Origin: JADKIH01 sp031367345
GTDB taxonomy: Bacteria > Bacteroidota > Bacteroidia > AKYH767-A > 2013-40CM-41-45
Length of the DNA stretch: 52,559 bases
Assembly (NCBI GenBank): GCA_031367345.1
Contig: JANLPR010000162.1
Coordinates: 1-52,559 of the forward strand
Direction of reading: 5' to 3'
The notes beneath the pieces were generated by a model. The model did no database searches. It worked only from the letters and a program-made list of their open reading frames with translations, and was not told the DNA's origin. The translations under genes were made by a program, and so were the position numbers. Below, in pieces: positions 26,024-34,211 of the stretch. Position 1 is the stretch's first letter. Every line of letters starts with the position of its first letter.

Positions 26024-26051
26024 CAAAGATACAGAAAAATGAATAATTCAA
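26024..26051 (-). promoter_or_regulatory. Promoter for the TlpA-like gene
   Basis: On the minus strand TTG (26051-26049), a 17-base spacer and a full TATCTTTG (26031-26024). The leader would be about 50 bases. The spacer is slightly short. Confidence 0.5.
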
Positions 26052-26083
26052 TTTTGCCCAACCACTTAGGCCATTTATTCATT

Positions 26084-27397
26084 TTAGACTCTAACGATAT
26101 TTGCACCAAGTGCATTAAGTCGCTCATCTATTCGTTGGTATCCTCTATCTATTTGTTCGATATTATGAATAACACTTTTTCCCTTAGCAGAAAGTGCTGC
26201 TATTAAAAGCGCTACACCGGCACGAATATCGGGCGATGTCATTTGAATTGCCTTGAGGGGCACCTTTCTATTCAGTCCAATTACAGTAGCACGATGCGGG
26301 TCACATAGAATAATTTGTGCACCCATATCGATGAGTTTATCGACAAAGAACAAACGGCTTTCAAACATTTTTTGATGAATCAGCACTGTTCCATTTGCTT
26401 GCGTTGCAGTTACAAGAACAACACTTAAAAGATCGGGAGTAAATCCTGGCCAAATTGCATCGGCCACAGTTAAGATCGACCCATCAATAAACGATTCAAT
26501 TTCATAATTTTCCTGACGGGGAATAAAAAGATCGTCACCTTGAAGTTCAATTTGTATTCCTAATCGGCGGAATGTATCAGGGATAACACCCAAGTGCTCA
26601 AAACCTACATCTTTGATTGTGATTGCCGACTTCGTCATTGCAGCCAAGCCAATGAATGAACCAATCTCGATCATATCCGGCAGTAATTTATGCTCTGTTC
26701 CTTTAAGTGAAGACACACCTTCAATCACCAATAAATTAGAACCGATGCCGCTAATTTTAGCACCCATTCTATTCAACATTTTACATAATTGCTGAAGGTA
26801 GGGCTCACAAGCAGCATTATAAATAGTCGTTGTACCTTCTGCAAGAACGGCAGCCATTACTATGTTAGCCGTACCTGTAACAGATGCCTCGTCTAAAAGC
26901 ATGTAGGCGCCCTTCAATTTTTTGGCTTTTACAGTATAAAAACTGTCCGTATCATTATAAATAAAATCAGCTCCTAATTTTTGAAAACCGACAAAGTGAG
27001 TATCTAAACGTCGACGCCCAATTTTATCGCCGCCCGGTTTCGGAATTCTTGCTTCGCCGTATCTGGCAAGTAACGGCCCGACTATCATAATAGATCCTCT
27101 TAATGCAGAAGCATGTTTTTTAAATTCCGGAGTATTGAGATAATCAATATTAATATTCTTGGCTCTAAAACTGAACTCCCCTTTTAAAACACCCGTCTGC
27201 TCCACTTCTACACCCAATTGTTGAAGCAATTCAATTAACTTATTCACGTCACGGATATCCGGAATATTTTTAATGACCACTTTTTCCGGAGTCAATAGAA
27301 CAGCGCAAAGTATTTGTAACGCTTCATTTTTAGCTCCTTGCGGAACAATTTCACCCGATAACTCTAAGCCACCTGTTACTTCAAAACTATTTGCCAT
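26084..27397 (-). CDS. murA: UDP-N-acetylglucosamine 1-carboxyvinyltransferase MurA, Asp active-site variant
   Basis: MurA transfers enolpyruvate from PEP to UDP-GlcNAc, the first committed step of peptidoglycan synthesis. The substrate loop QGAKNEALQI (residues 20-29), RGSIMIVGPLLARYG (~100-114), PDMIEIGSF and SPDIRAGVALLIAAL are typical. The active-site loop reads PGGDKIGRRRLD with Asp124 where E. coli has Cys115; the codon is GAT. Fosfomycin alkylates that Cys, and Asp variants are naturally insensitive. The length of 437 residues is normal. Confidence 0.96.
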   Translation of the reverse strand: MANSFEVTGGLELSGEIVPQGAKNEALQILCAVLLTPEKVVIKNIPDIRDVNKLIELLQQLGVEVEQTGVLKGEFSFRAKNINIDYLNTPEFKKHASALRGSIMIVGPLLARYGEARIPKPGGDKIGRRRLDTHFVGFQKLGADFIYNDTDSFYTVKAKKLKGAYMLLDEASVTGTANIVMAAVLAEGTTTIYNAACEPYLQQLCKMLNRMGAKISGIGSNLLVIEGVSSLKGTEHKLLPDMIEIGSFIGLAAMTKSAITIKDVGFEHLGVIPDTFRRLGIQIELQGDDLFIPRQENYEIESFIDGSILTVADAIWPGFTPDLLSVVLVTATQANGTVLIHQKMFESRLFFVDKLIDMGAQIILCDPHRATVIGLNRKVPLKAIQMTSPDIRAGVALLIAALSAKGKSVIHNIEQIDRGYQRIDERLNALGANIVRV

Positions 27398-27627
27398 ATA
27401 TTATTTTTTAGCCCGCCTAAACGGTGTAACGAAGGAAAAATAATGAACGCAGAAATTAGCCAATAACCACTGAAAGTTTTGAACATTCTGAAGGTGTGGA
27501 AAGTGACATTTCGGATCTTCCAAATAAATGATACACATCATTTATGTTGGATAAACAAATCACTTTCTTTTATTGGATGCAAAACAGTTTTAGGTACTTC
27601 ATCTTTGTTCCGATAAAAATATACACC

Positions 27628-29091
27628 ATGAAAAAACTATCCATAACAATAATCTATCTATTCTTAGTCATTACTTCATTCTCACAATCACCACAACAGC
27701 ATCAAGCACCACCACTAAACAACATACCTTTTACACGCGGAATGTTTGTTGATTGCATGGATGAAATTGTGAGCGATTATAAAAACGGAAGTCCGCTTGC
27801 ATTATTTGACGCTTTAAAAACTTATATCCAAGAAAATTACATTAGCTATATAGCCCTATGTGATCTAGATCAAGGAAAAGTAATTGGGAACAATTCGATG
27901 GAAGCATCATTGAAAAAAATATTAACAGAGCTTCGTATTTCTTTTCCTCAAATAAAAATTGGCTTAGTAGGAAAACACGATGGCTACACAAGTCGATCAG
28001 GGAAAATAAAAACGACCGATTATTTTTCGACACCATGCAAAACAGGACCTGCTAGTCCAACTAGCTTCCAAATAGATTCAATGGTCAACACTGTTAATAA
28101 CAACGAAGACTTACAAAGGTCAGAGACAATAAAGTTTTTTTTACGTGCGATGCGTTTTAGCACGACTTTGAAAGGTTGTTGTTCTTTAACCTACAAATCG
28201 CTTTTCGATGTTTTGTACTTAGATTATCCATATTGGAAAGATGCTTCATCTCTTCCATTTGCAACGATTCAAAATCGCTTTAATTCATACTATTCAACAC
28301 TTCGACTGTTACAAGAATTGAAATGTTCGTATACCAATATTTCGATTGAGGCAGAATTTCAACCTACAGATCTTTTCTGGCCGAATGGATGGACAAGCAC
28401 CGATCAAATTGAAAAAGCCGATCAAGTGATTGATAGAATGATCATACCATTTTATACAGACCCATACACTAGTAATTCCGCTATTAATGAAAATTGCAAA
28501 CTATTACATCTAGTATCCGATCGATTTTCAAAAAACAAAACACGTTTTGTTATTGGCTTCAGTGCACAGAGCGATCAATATACTTTTTGCAATTCAACTG
28601 ACACTCCAAAAGATCATCTAGGTAAATATTTGTCCGGCCAGGTTTCGCCATCTGGAAATATGTTCAGCGTGGAAGATCAGTTTTTAACTGCTTTGAACGA
28701 TCCAAATTATTTTTGTCCTACCTGTAGCTGTTACCCTTATAACGACAACCACTATTCTCCCACCAACACAGCTGGGAATTTATGTGATGGTTCTATTTGG
28801 TATACCTATACGATGTTAACGAACAATCAGCTTTACAAACAAAATCAGAAAGCAAAGGAGGAGGAGTTAGTGGCAATAACAGTTGATCAGCAAATAATTC
28901 TTTCCCTCACCTCGGAAAAACAATTTACATACAAGGTTTATGGAATAGATGGGACACTAAAAATTGAAAACAACACAAAAGCCTTCAATCATACCGTTAA
29001 TTCCGGTGAGATGAATGAAGGCCTGTATATTTTTTCAGCGAATGTTAACGGTAAACAACTCTGCAGGATAATTCCTGTTCTTAATAAATGA
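27628..29091 (+). CDS. Secreted protein with type IX secretion-like C-terminal domain
   Basis: Function unknown. I chose the ATG at 27628 because it opens a clear signal peptide (MKKLSITIIYLFLVITSFSQ); the frame is open from an ATG at 27544 but those 28 residues are not signal-like. The middle ~350 residues alternate strands and helices and contain several Cys, with segments such as DVLYLDYPYWKD and ISIEAEFQPTDLFWPNGW that hint at a TIM-barrel-type fold. The last ~75 residues (QFTYKVYGIDGTLKIEN to NEGLYIFSANVNGKQLCRI) match the pattern of a type A sorting domain. A surface or extracellular location is inferred. A CATCTTTG box at 27600-27607 may be its -7 element. Confidence 0.75.
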   Translation: MKKLSITIIYLFLVITSFSQSPQQHQAPPLNNIPFTRGMFVDCMDEIVSDYKNGSPLALFDALKTYIQENYISYIALCDLDQGKVIGNNSMEASLKKILTELRISFPQIKIGLVGKHDGYTSRSGKIKTTDYFSTPCKTGPASPTSFQIDSMVNTVNNNEDLQRSETIKFFLRAMRFSTTLKGCCSLTYKSLFDVLYLDYPYWKDASSLPFATIQNRFNSYYSTLRLLQELKCSYTNISIEAEFQPTDLFWPNGWTSTDQIEKADQVIDRMIIPFYTDPYTSNSAINENCKLLHLVSDRFSKNKTRFVIGFSAQSDQYTFCNSTDTPKDHLGKYLSGQVSPSGNMFSVEDQFLTALNDPNYFCPTCSCYPYNDNHYSPTNTAGNLCDGSIWYTYTMLTNNQLYKQNQKAKEEELVAITVDQQIILSLTSEKQFTYKVYGIDGTLKIENNTKAFNHTVNSGEMNEGLYIFSANVNGKQLCRIIPVLNK

Positions 29092-29117
29092 TTCCCGTAA
29101 GAATCGACTTTGATTAT

Positions 29118-29167
29118 TTCTTGTGTTTCCGGGGCATCTCGCCGGGTGAATACCGGAACACAAGAAT
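29118..29167. repeat. Large imperfect inverted repeat between convergent genes
   Basis: TTCTTGTGTTTCCGG (29118-29132) pairs with CCGGAACACAAGAA (29153-29166) with one bulged T. The loop contains a further GGC/GCC pairing. There is no T-tract, so it may be a termination structure without U-run or an unrelated palindrome. Confidence 0.7.
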
Positions 29168-29175
29168 TCAAGGCA

Positions 29176-30168
29176 TTAATAATATTTCACCGGTTGATCT
29201 TCGAACTTGAGCGACTTTTCTTTTGAATTATCGTCTCTCAGAATTCTACTGTGAAGTGTAATTTTATTATCAAACAAGAAACGGAAAAATAGCGCTGTCC
29301 ATGAGCGATGCGATTTCAACGTATCATAGAAAGTTGGCGCTTGTTTTTTAAGTTCAGGTAAACGGTTCCAAGGAATAGAAGGGAAATCATGATGTTCATT
29401 ATGAAATCCAACATTGAAAGCAACCGCATTGAAGAAGCCATAGTAACTGTATGTTTCTTGTTTTTCATCGAGCACCAAATAATGTTCTTGAATCCAACGT
29501 GCTCCTAGCGGATGCAAGCCAACAGAAAAGAAAAAGCTAATCAATAAAAACGCCAAGGCTTTCCATCCAAAGAAATAGAAAATAGCAAAATCGAAGGCAA
29601 ACTGAATTATCCAATTAGCAACAACCCAGCTATCAATTGGTTTAATATATTTTAACCGAAACGTTCTTTTTAATTGGAAGAATGGAAAAAGCAAAAGCCA
29701 AAGTGCTTTACTGAAAAAATTATTTCCAAAATATTTTGCCTCCCAAAAATCAGGAAGGTCGGCATCAAGTTCGTGATTACCCTGATGTACATGGTGCATC
29801 CGATGGTAACGAGTGAAAGAAATAGCACTTGGTAGAACGTGTGGTAAATTAGCAGTAATGGATGCCAAGTAATTGGGTATTTTACCTTTAAAAAGTAAAT
29901 TGTGAGAGCACTCGTGAATCATTACAAAAAGAGCATGATTAGCAAAAGCTCCAACAACATAAGCAACTAAAAAAATCAACCACCATGAACTCTCTTTCAG
30001 GAAATAAGAAAGTAAAATCATACCAACAACAATTCCCACTAGAGGAATAATGGTGATTGGGTTTTTACCAATTAATTTTCGTACTTCAGGATACTGACTT
30101 AATATCTGTTTTGTTCTGGTTTTATGAGGTTCAGGTTCAGGAGAATATCGAAACTGTGATTTTGACAT
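29176..30168 (-). CDS. Membrane desaturase closely resembling sphingolipid delta-4 (dihydroceramide) desaturase
   Basis: A di-iron membrane desaturase with three His boxes: HECSH (residues 85-89), HRMHH (122-126) and HNEHH (256-260). The N-terminus EPEPHKTRTKQILSQYPEV fits the Lipid_DES region that defines animal DEGS proteins (there PH..RR.EIL.KYPEI). Further DEGS-like segments are ANLPHVLPSAISFTRYH, the Asp pair in ELDADLP, GLHPLGARWIQEHY and ETYSYYGFFNAVAFNVGFHN. At 330 residues the length equals that of DEGS1 (~323). The membrane segments surround the boxes as expected. DEGS introduces the 4,5-trans double bond of ceramide; whether this protein acts on a bacterial dihydroceramide or another acyl lipid is inference. 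It lies 7 bases after the DUF4290 gene. Confidence 0.88.
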   Translation of the reverse strand: MSKSQFRYSPEPEPHKTRTKQILSQYPEVRKLIGKNPITIIPLVGIVVGMILLSYFLKESSWWLIFLVAYVVGAFANHALFVMIHECSHNLLFKGKIPNYLASITANLPHVLPSAISFTRYHRMHHVHQGNHELDADLPDFWEAKYFGNNFFSKALWLLLFPFFQLKRTFRLKYIKPIDSWVVANWIIQFAFDFAIFYFFGWKALAFLLISFFFSVGLHPLGARWIQEHYLVLDEKQETYSYYGFFNAVAFNVGFHNEHHDFPSIPWNRLPELKKQAPTFYDTLKSHRSWTALFFRFLFDNKITLHSRILRDDNSKEKSLKFEDQPVKYY

Positions 30169-30175
30169 CGATTAA

Positions 30176-30895
30176 TTATTTTTTTCTGCGTTTATTAATG
30201 TTGTTGTTGTTGTTATTCCTTCCTTGTTGCGAACGGCCTTTTGGCTTAGGAACGTTATTGTCTCTTTGCTTTTCTTTACTCAGTGCAAGAATTTCAGCCG
30301 TATGATTAAGACGTACTGAATCATGCAACTTTACCGAGCCTTTTGAAAGTTCTTCCATGTGATGAAAAATCGTTACGTCATCAACTGTATCTTTATTCCA
30401 AGTGAGGTAAGACATTTTCATAAAGTTTGCCAAGTTCTGCAAAGTTTGAACTTTGGCAGGGCTGTCCTCCAGATCAGAAATTTTTCTGATCATATCTTCC
30501 ATTACTTTACCATAATACTTATACTTCACATCACTACTTGGATAACCGACATGTCTCGGTCTTGCATCAATGATAGATTTTTCCGGAGCCGGATATGGGC
30601 TATCGACATCTAATTTAAAATCAGAAATTATATACAAATGATCCCATAGTTTCTGTTTGTAGTCGGTAATCTCGCGTACAGCCGGGTTCAACATAGCCAT
30701 AGCATTAACAATTGTATTGGCTACTTTGGTTCTTTGTTCTCTATCTTCTATTAAAATTGCAGAGTCGACCATTTTTTGAATATTCCTTCCATATTCAGGA
30801 ATAATCAAATGATTTCGTTCTGTATTATATTCCAGATTTTGAACGTCCATAAAGACATGTTCTTTAGGTGGCGAAAATTTTTTGTGTCCTGACAT
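30176..30895 (-). CDS. DUF4290 domain protein
   Basis: A Bacteroidota-specific protein of unknown function. The recognisable core is NTERNHLIIPEYGRNIQKMV, the DREQR stretch, KLWDHLYIISDFKLDVD and SPYPAPEK. The C-terminal ~30 residues are Asn/Lys/Arg-rich low complexity (six Asn interrupted by Ile). An ATG at codon 16 (MDVQNLEYN) is an alternative start nearer the domain. In many Bacteroidota it sits next to murA; here the desaturase and a secreted protein gene lie between them. Confidence 0.85.
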   Translation of the reverse strand: MSGHKKFSPPKEHVFMDVQNLEYNTERNHLIIPEYGRNIQKMVDSAILIEDREQRTKVANTIVNAMAMLNPAVREITDYKQKLWDHLYIISDFKLDVDSPYPAPEKSIIDARPRHVGYPSSDVKYKYYGKVMEDMIRKISDLEDSPAKVQTLQNLANFMKMSYLTWNKDTVDDVTIFHHMEELSKGSVKLHDSVRLNHTAEILALSKEKQRDNNVPKPKGRSQQGRNNNNNNINKRRKK

Positions 30896-30978
30896 TTAAA
30901 TGAATTAGGGTTGTTTAGGGACCTGAAAAACGAATAAAAGATTCGTATAGAGGTGGCCAATAAATTGCTGGCGGAGTG

Positions 30979-31009
30979 CAAATATAGAGATTGAAAGCTT
31001 ATCAGCCAA
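30979..31009 (-). promoter_or_regulatory. Promoter for DUF4290-desaturase
   Basis: On the minus strand TTG (31009-31007) overlaps the end of the upstream helicase gene, followed by a 20-base spacer and TATATTTG (30986-30979), then CA. The leader would be about 75 bases. Confidence 0.65.
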
Positions 31010-33347
31010 CTATACGTAATTTGGCAAAACGCAGTAAAAGCTGCTTATTCCCAAATCCTTGAAAAAAGACTGTTGCTTTGAGGTCACCTTGAACTCCCTC
31101 AACCATTACTACTTTCCCAAGTCCAAATTTAACATGTTCCACTTCCATTCCAGCCTTTAAGTTTGCTGTATCATCTCCTTCAAATTCACTGGATGAAGTA
31201 GAAGGTAAATTACTTAGTTTTTTAAGATGGGCTGTGTTAATTGTCGGTTGTAACTTTTGAACTGCTGAAGCAGAATTCGGTTTACGATCCCAACGATCGA
31301 ATGGCATTTCTTCAAAAGCAAAATTATTTTTATTAGCTGGTCGGTTAAACGTTTCTTCAATAAATTTTGGGTCTATTTCTTCTATAAATCGTGAAGGATC
31401 ATTGTTAACTAAATTACCAAACCGATAACGTGAATTAGCGAAACTGATAGTAAGATGTTTTTCAGCTCGTGTAATTGCCACATAGAATAATCTCCGTTCT
31501 TCTTCTAGATCTTCACGAGAATCTAATGACCTTTGCGAAGGAAAAAGATTTTCTTCCAAACCAACTACAAATACTGCCGGAAACTCTAACCCTTTTGATG
31601 CATGAATGGTCATCAATGAAACTTTATCGTCGTTTCCATCTTCGGCGTCATCAGCATCTGTGAGCAATGCAATATCTTGCATATACTCTTGAAGCGTTCT
31701 TACAACGCTATCCGGATCTTGGTTTACATCTTCATCGCCGGCGGGAGTAATACTTCTGCCTGTATCAACAAATTCTTTTATACCATTTAAAAGCTCCTGT
31801 ATATTTTCATATCTACTTAAACCTTCCGGTGTTTTATCTTGATATAACTCTCTCAACAAACCAGAAGATGTGCAAATAGTATTAGCAAGATCAAAGGCAT
31901 TTTCAATTTTCAACTTTACTTGAAAACTTTTTAGCATAACAACAAACTCATTGATCTTTGTTTGTGTGCCGCTATTAAATCCACAAGGATTATGGTATGG
32001 ATCGGCAATAATATCCCAAATGCTTTTTTCTTTCTCGGAAGAAGTAACAATTAATTTTTCAATTGTAGTTTTTCCTATGCCACGTGCGGGAACATTAATA
32101 ATTCTTTTCAGCGCCTCTTCATCATTGCTGTTGATCACCAATCTAAAATAAGCTAAGAGATCCTTGATCTCTTTTCGCTTATAAAACGAAAGACCACCAT
32201 AAATACGATATAAAATATTTAATTTTCGTAGTGCCTCTTCCATCGAACGCGATTGTGCATTTGTCCGATAAAGAATGGCAAAGTCTTTATTGTGTAACTG
32301 ATGATTAACTTTTTTCTCGAAGATGGCATTTGCAACCATAGCGCCTTCCTCATTATCACTCAGCGCACGCATAAGTTTAATCTTGTCGCCTTCAGAATTA
32401 TCTGTCCACACTAATTTCTTCAGCTGATTCTTATTGTTTTCGATTACACTATTTGCTGCATTCACAATAACTTTAGTGGATCGATAATTTTGTTCTAATT
32501 TATAAACACTGAGATCAGGATAATCGCGCTTAAGAGAAAGGATATTTTGAATATTGGCACCACGAAATGCATAAATTGATTGAGCATCATCGCCAACAAC
32601 ACAAACATTTTCAAATGCGGCTCCAAGTTTTTTAATAATCGAATACTGAGCGAAATTGGTATCTTGAAACTCATCTACTAATACGTATTTGAATTTGTGC
32701 TGATATTTATGTAGAACATCTGGAAATTTAGTGATCAGAACCCACATGTTAAACAAGAGATCATCAAAATCCATCCCTGATGCTTTGAAACATCGTCGTG
32801 CATACTGTTCGTAGAGTTCTCCAATTTTAGGTCGGCCGGAAGCATGATCATCGGCAACAAATTGTGCGTTGTTTTGGTATTCCGACCACGAGTAAAGGTT
32901 ATTTTTAGCAGACGAAATTCGATTAAAAACTACATCAGGCTTGTATAATTTATCATCGAGACCATATTCTTTCACGATGCTTTTCAACAAACTTTTAGAA
33001 TCGTCGGTATCATAGATTGTAAAGTTGGTTGGGTATCCAAGTTTTTCAGCTTCGATACGAAGTATTTTAGCAAAGACAGCATGGAAAGTACCCATCCAAA
33101 TATTTTTCGCTTCTGCACCAACAATACCGGTGATCCGTTCGCGCATGTCTTTAGATGCCTTATTGGTAAATGTGAGGGCAAGAATATTAAAAGGATCAAT
33201 TCCGTTTTTTAATAGATGAGCAATACGATAAGTAAGTACACGCGTCTTTCCCGAACCGGCACCGGCAATGATCATTATTGGACCATCGGTATGAATAACC
33301 GCAGCTTGTTGAGCTTCATTGAGTTCAGCTAAATAATTGTCTTTCAT
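31002..33347 (-). CDS. pcrA: UvrD/PcrA-type superfamily 1 DNA helicase
   Basis: A 3'-5' helicase acting in repair and in removing proteins from DNA. Walker A GAGSGKT is at residues 29-35, motif Ia ALTFTNKAS, Walker B VLVDEFQDTN, motif III VVGDDAQSIYAFRGA, motif IV QNYRS, and motif V-VI TIHASKGLEF and RRLFYVAITRA. The C-terminal EVEHVKFGLGKV segment is the Tudor-like domain of PcrA. The length of 781 residues is full. A hairpin with T-tract sits in its 5' leader. Confidence 0.94.
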   Translation of the reverse strand: MKDNYLAELNEAQQAAVIHTDGPIMIIAGAGSGKTRVLTYRIAHLLKNGIDPFNILALTFTNKASKDMRERITGIVGAEAKNIWMGTFHAVFAKILRIEAEKLGYPTNFTIYDTDDSKSLLKSIVKEYGLDDKLYKPDVVFNRISSAKNNLYSWSEYQNNAQFVADDHASGRPKIGELYEQYARRCFKASGMDFDDLLFNMWVLITKFPDVLHKYQHKFKYVLVDEFQDTNFAQYSIIKKLGAAFENVCVVGDDAQSIYAFRGANIQNILSLKRDYPDLSVYKLEQNYRSTKVIVNAANSVIENNKNQLKKLVWTDNSEGDKIKLMRALSDNEEGAMVANAIFEKKVNHQLHNKDFAILYRTNAQSRSMEEALRKLNILYRIYGGLSFYKRKEIKDLLAYFRLVINSNDEEALKRIINVPARGIGKTTIEKLIVTSSEKEKSIWDIIADPYHNPCGFNSGTQTKINEFVVMLKSFQVKLKIENAFDLANTICTSSGLLRELYQDKTPEGLSRYENIQELLNGIKEFVDTGRSITPAGDEDVNQDPDSVVRTLQEYMQDIALLTDADDAEDGNDDKVSLMTIHASKGLEFPAVFVVGLEENLFPSQRSLDSREDLEEERRLFYVAITRAEKHLTISFANSRYRFGNLVNNDPSRFIEEIDPKFIEETFNRPANKNNFAFEEMPFDRWDRKPNSASAVQKLQPTINTAHLKKLSNLPSTSSSEFEGDDTANLKAGMEVEHVKFGLGKVVMVEGVQGDLKATVFFQGFGNKQLLLRFAKLRIVG

Positions 33348-33370
33348 CTGGGAAGTTAAGAAAACAGCAT

Positions 33371-33392
33371 AAAAAAGCCGGTATACCCGGCT
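33371..33392 (-). terminator. Attenuator-like hairpin in the leader of the helicase gene
   Basis: On the minus strand AGCCGG (33392-33387) pairs with CCGGCT (33381-33376) around a 5-base loop, followed by T6. It is about 24 bases before the helicase start codon and downstream of its candidate promoter. Confidence 0.5.
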
Positions 33393-33403
33393 AATTCGAT
33401 TCT

Positions 33404-33411
33404 CAAAAATA
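33404..33411 (-). promoter_or_regulatory. Candidate -7 element for the helicase gene
   Basis: The minus strand reads TATTTTTG, a full TAnnTTTG match, 57 bases before the start. No clear TTG box precedes it. Confidence 0.4.
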
Positions 33412-33480
33412 CCATTTTTTTGTTTCTTTTAAGCACAGAATGAATAGAATTTCTCACAGCCAACAAAATTTCACTGAGGC

Positions 33481-33511
33481 TTTGATAATTAATTGGAAAA
33501 GCGCATCTTTG
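33481..33511 (+). promoter_or_regulatory. Promoter for rpsP
   Basis: TTTG (33481-33484), a 19-base spacer and CATCTTTG (33504-33511), followed by CA. The leader would be about 80 bases. Confidence 0.65.
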
Positions 33512-33596
33512 CATCCCTTTTTAAAACGACATTGGAGAATGTTGATCCGCTTAGGTCAGAGGAAAAGGGATTCATTAACCATCAAAATATAGAAAA

Positions 33597-34145
33597 ATGT
33601 CAGTAAAGATCAGATTATCACGTCGCGGTAAAAAGCATAACGCTTATTATCATATCGTGGTAGCAGATGCACGTGCTCCGAGGGATGGTAAGTTTATCGA
33701 AGTAATAGGTAACTACAACCCGAACACGAATCCTGCAACCATTAATTTAAATTCCGACAAGGCGTTAGCTTGGCTCAACAATGGAGCACAACCCACAGAC
33801 ACTTGCCGTGCAATTTTATCTTACAAAGGAGTACTTTTCCGTAATCACCTTCAAAAAGGTGTTGCAAAAGGTGTTCACACACAAGAACAAGCAGATGCAA
33901 AATTTGAAGCTTGGGAAGGTGGCAAGACCGATAAGATAGAAGACAAGAAAAAACAATTAAGTACTTCGGCTGAACAAACTTTCAAGAATCGTATTGCTGA
34001 TGAAGCAAAGAAGAAAGAAGCAAAAGCTGAAGCTATACGCATAAAGAATACGCCTCCTCCGGTGGAAGAAGAAGCTCCTGCTCCGGCAGTAGAAGAAGCT
34101 GCTCCATCTACAGAAGCAGAAGGTGAAACTTCTACGGAAGCATAA
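33597..34145 (+). CDS. rpsP: 30S ribosomal protein S16 with long C-terminal tail
   Basis: S16 is an assembly protein of the small ribosomal subunit. The core is in the first ~85 residues (VKIRLSRRGKKHNAYYHIVV, DGKFIEVIGNYNPN, LSYKGVLFRNHL). From about residue 100 a tail rich in Lys and then Ala, Glu and Pro runs to 182, twice the ~85 residues of E. coli S16. Tails of this kind are common in the phylum. Its function is unknown. A strong terminator follows, before rimM. Confidence 0.95.
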   Translation: MSVKIRLSRRGKKHNAYYHIVVADARAPRDGKFIEVIGNYNPNTNPATINLNSDKALAWLNNGAQPTDTCRAILSYKGVLFRNHLQKGVAKGVHTQEQADAKFEAWEGGKTDKIEDKKKQLSTSAEQTFKNRIADEAKKKEAKAEAIRIKNTPPPVEEEAPAPAVEEAAPSTEAEGETSTEA

Positions 34146-34165
34146 TCTGTTCTAATCAACAAATT

Positions 34166-34200
34166 AAAATCCGTTTTGCTTTTGCAGAACGGATTTTTTT
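34166..34200 (+). terminator. Terminator between rpsP and rimM
   Basis: A 14-bp stem (34166-34179 with 34184-34197, one G-U pair) with a TTTT loop, ending in a T-tract that runs to 34200. rimM starts 11 bases later, so its expression depends on readthrough or another start. Confidence 0.85.
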
Positions 34201-34211
34201 ATTTTTCAGCC

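Noticed and set aside
26036..26085. Inverted repeat AAAATGAATAA / TTATTCATTTT as terminator of murA
   Set aside because: The loop is 28 bases and the stem is all A/T, and it overlaps the stop of murA and the tlpA promoter; it is too weak to call.
27544..27627. Longer start for the type IX-like secreted protein
   Set aside because: The residues before 27628 do not form a signal peptide, whereas the ATG at 27628 begins a standard one.
33875..34162. A 95-codon minus frame of Ala/Ser-rich composition
   Set aside because: It is the antisense shadow of the rpsP low-complexity tail.
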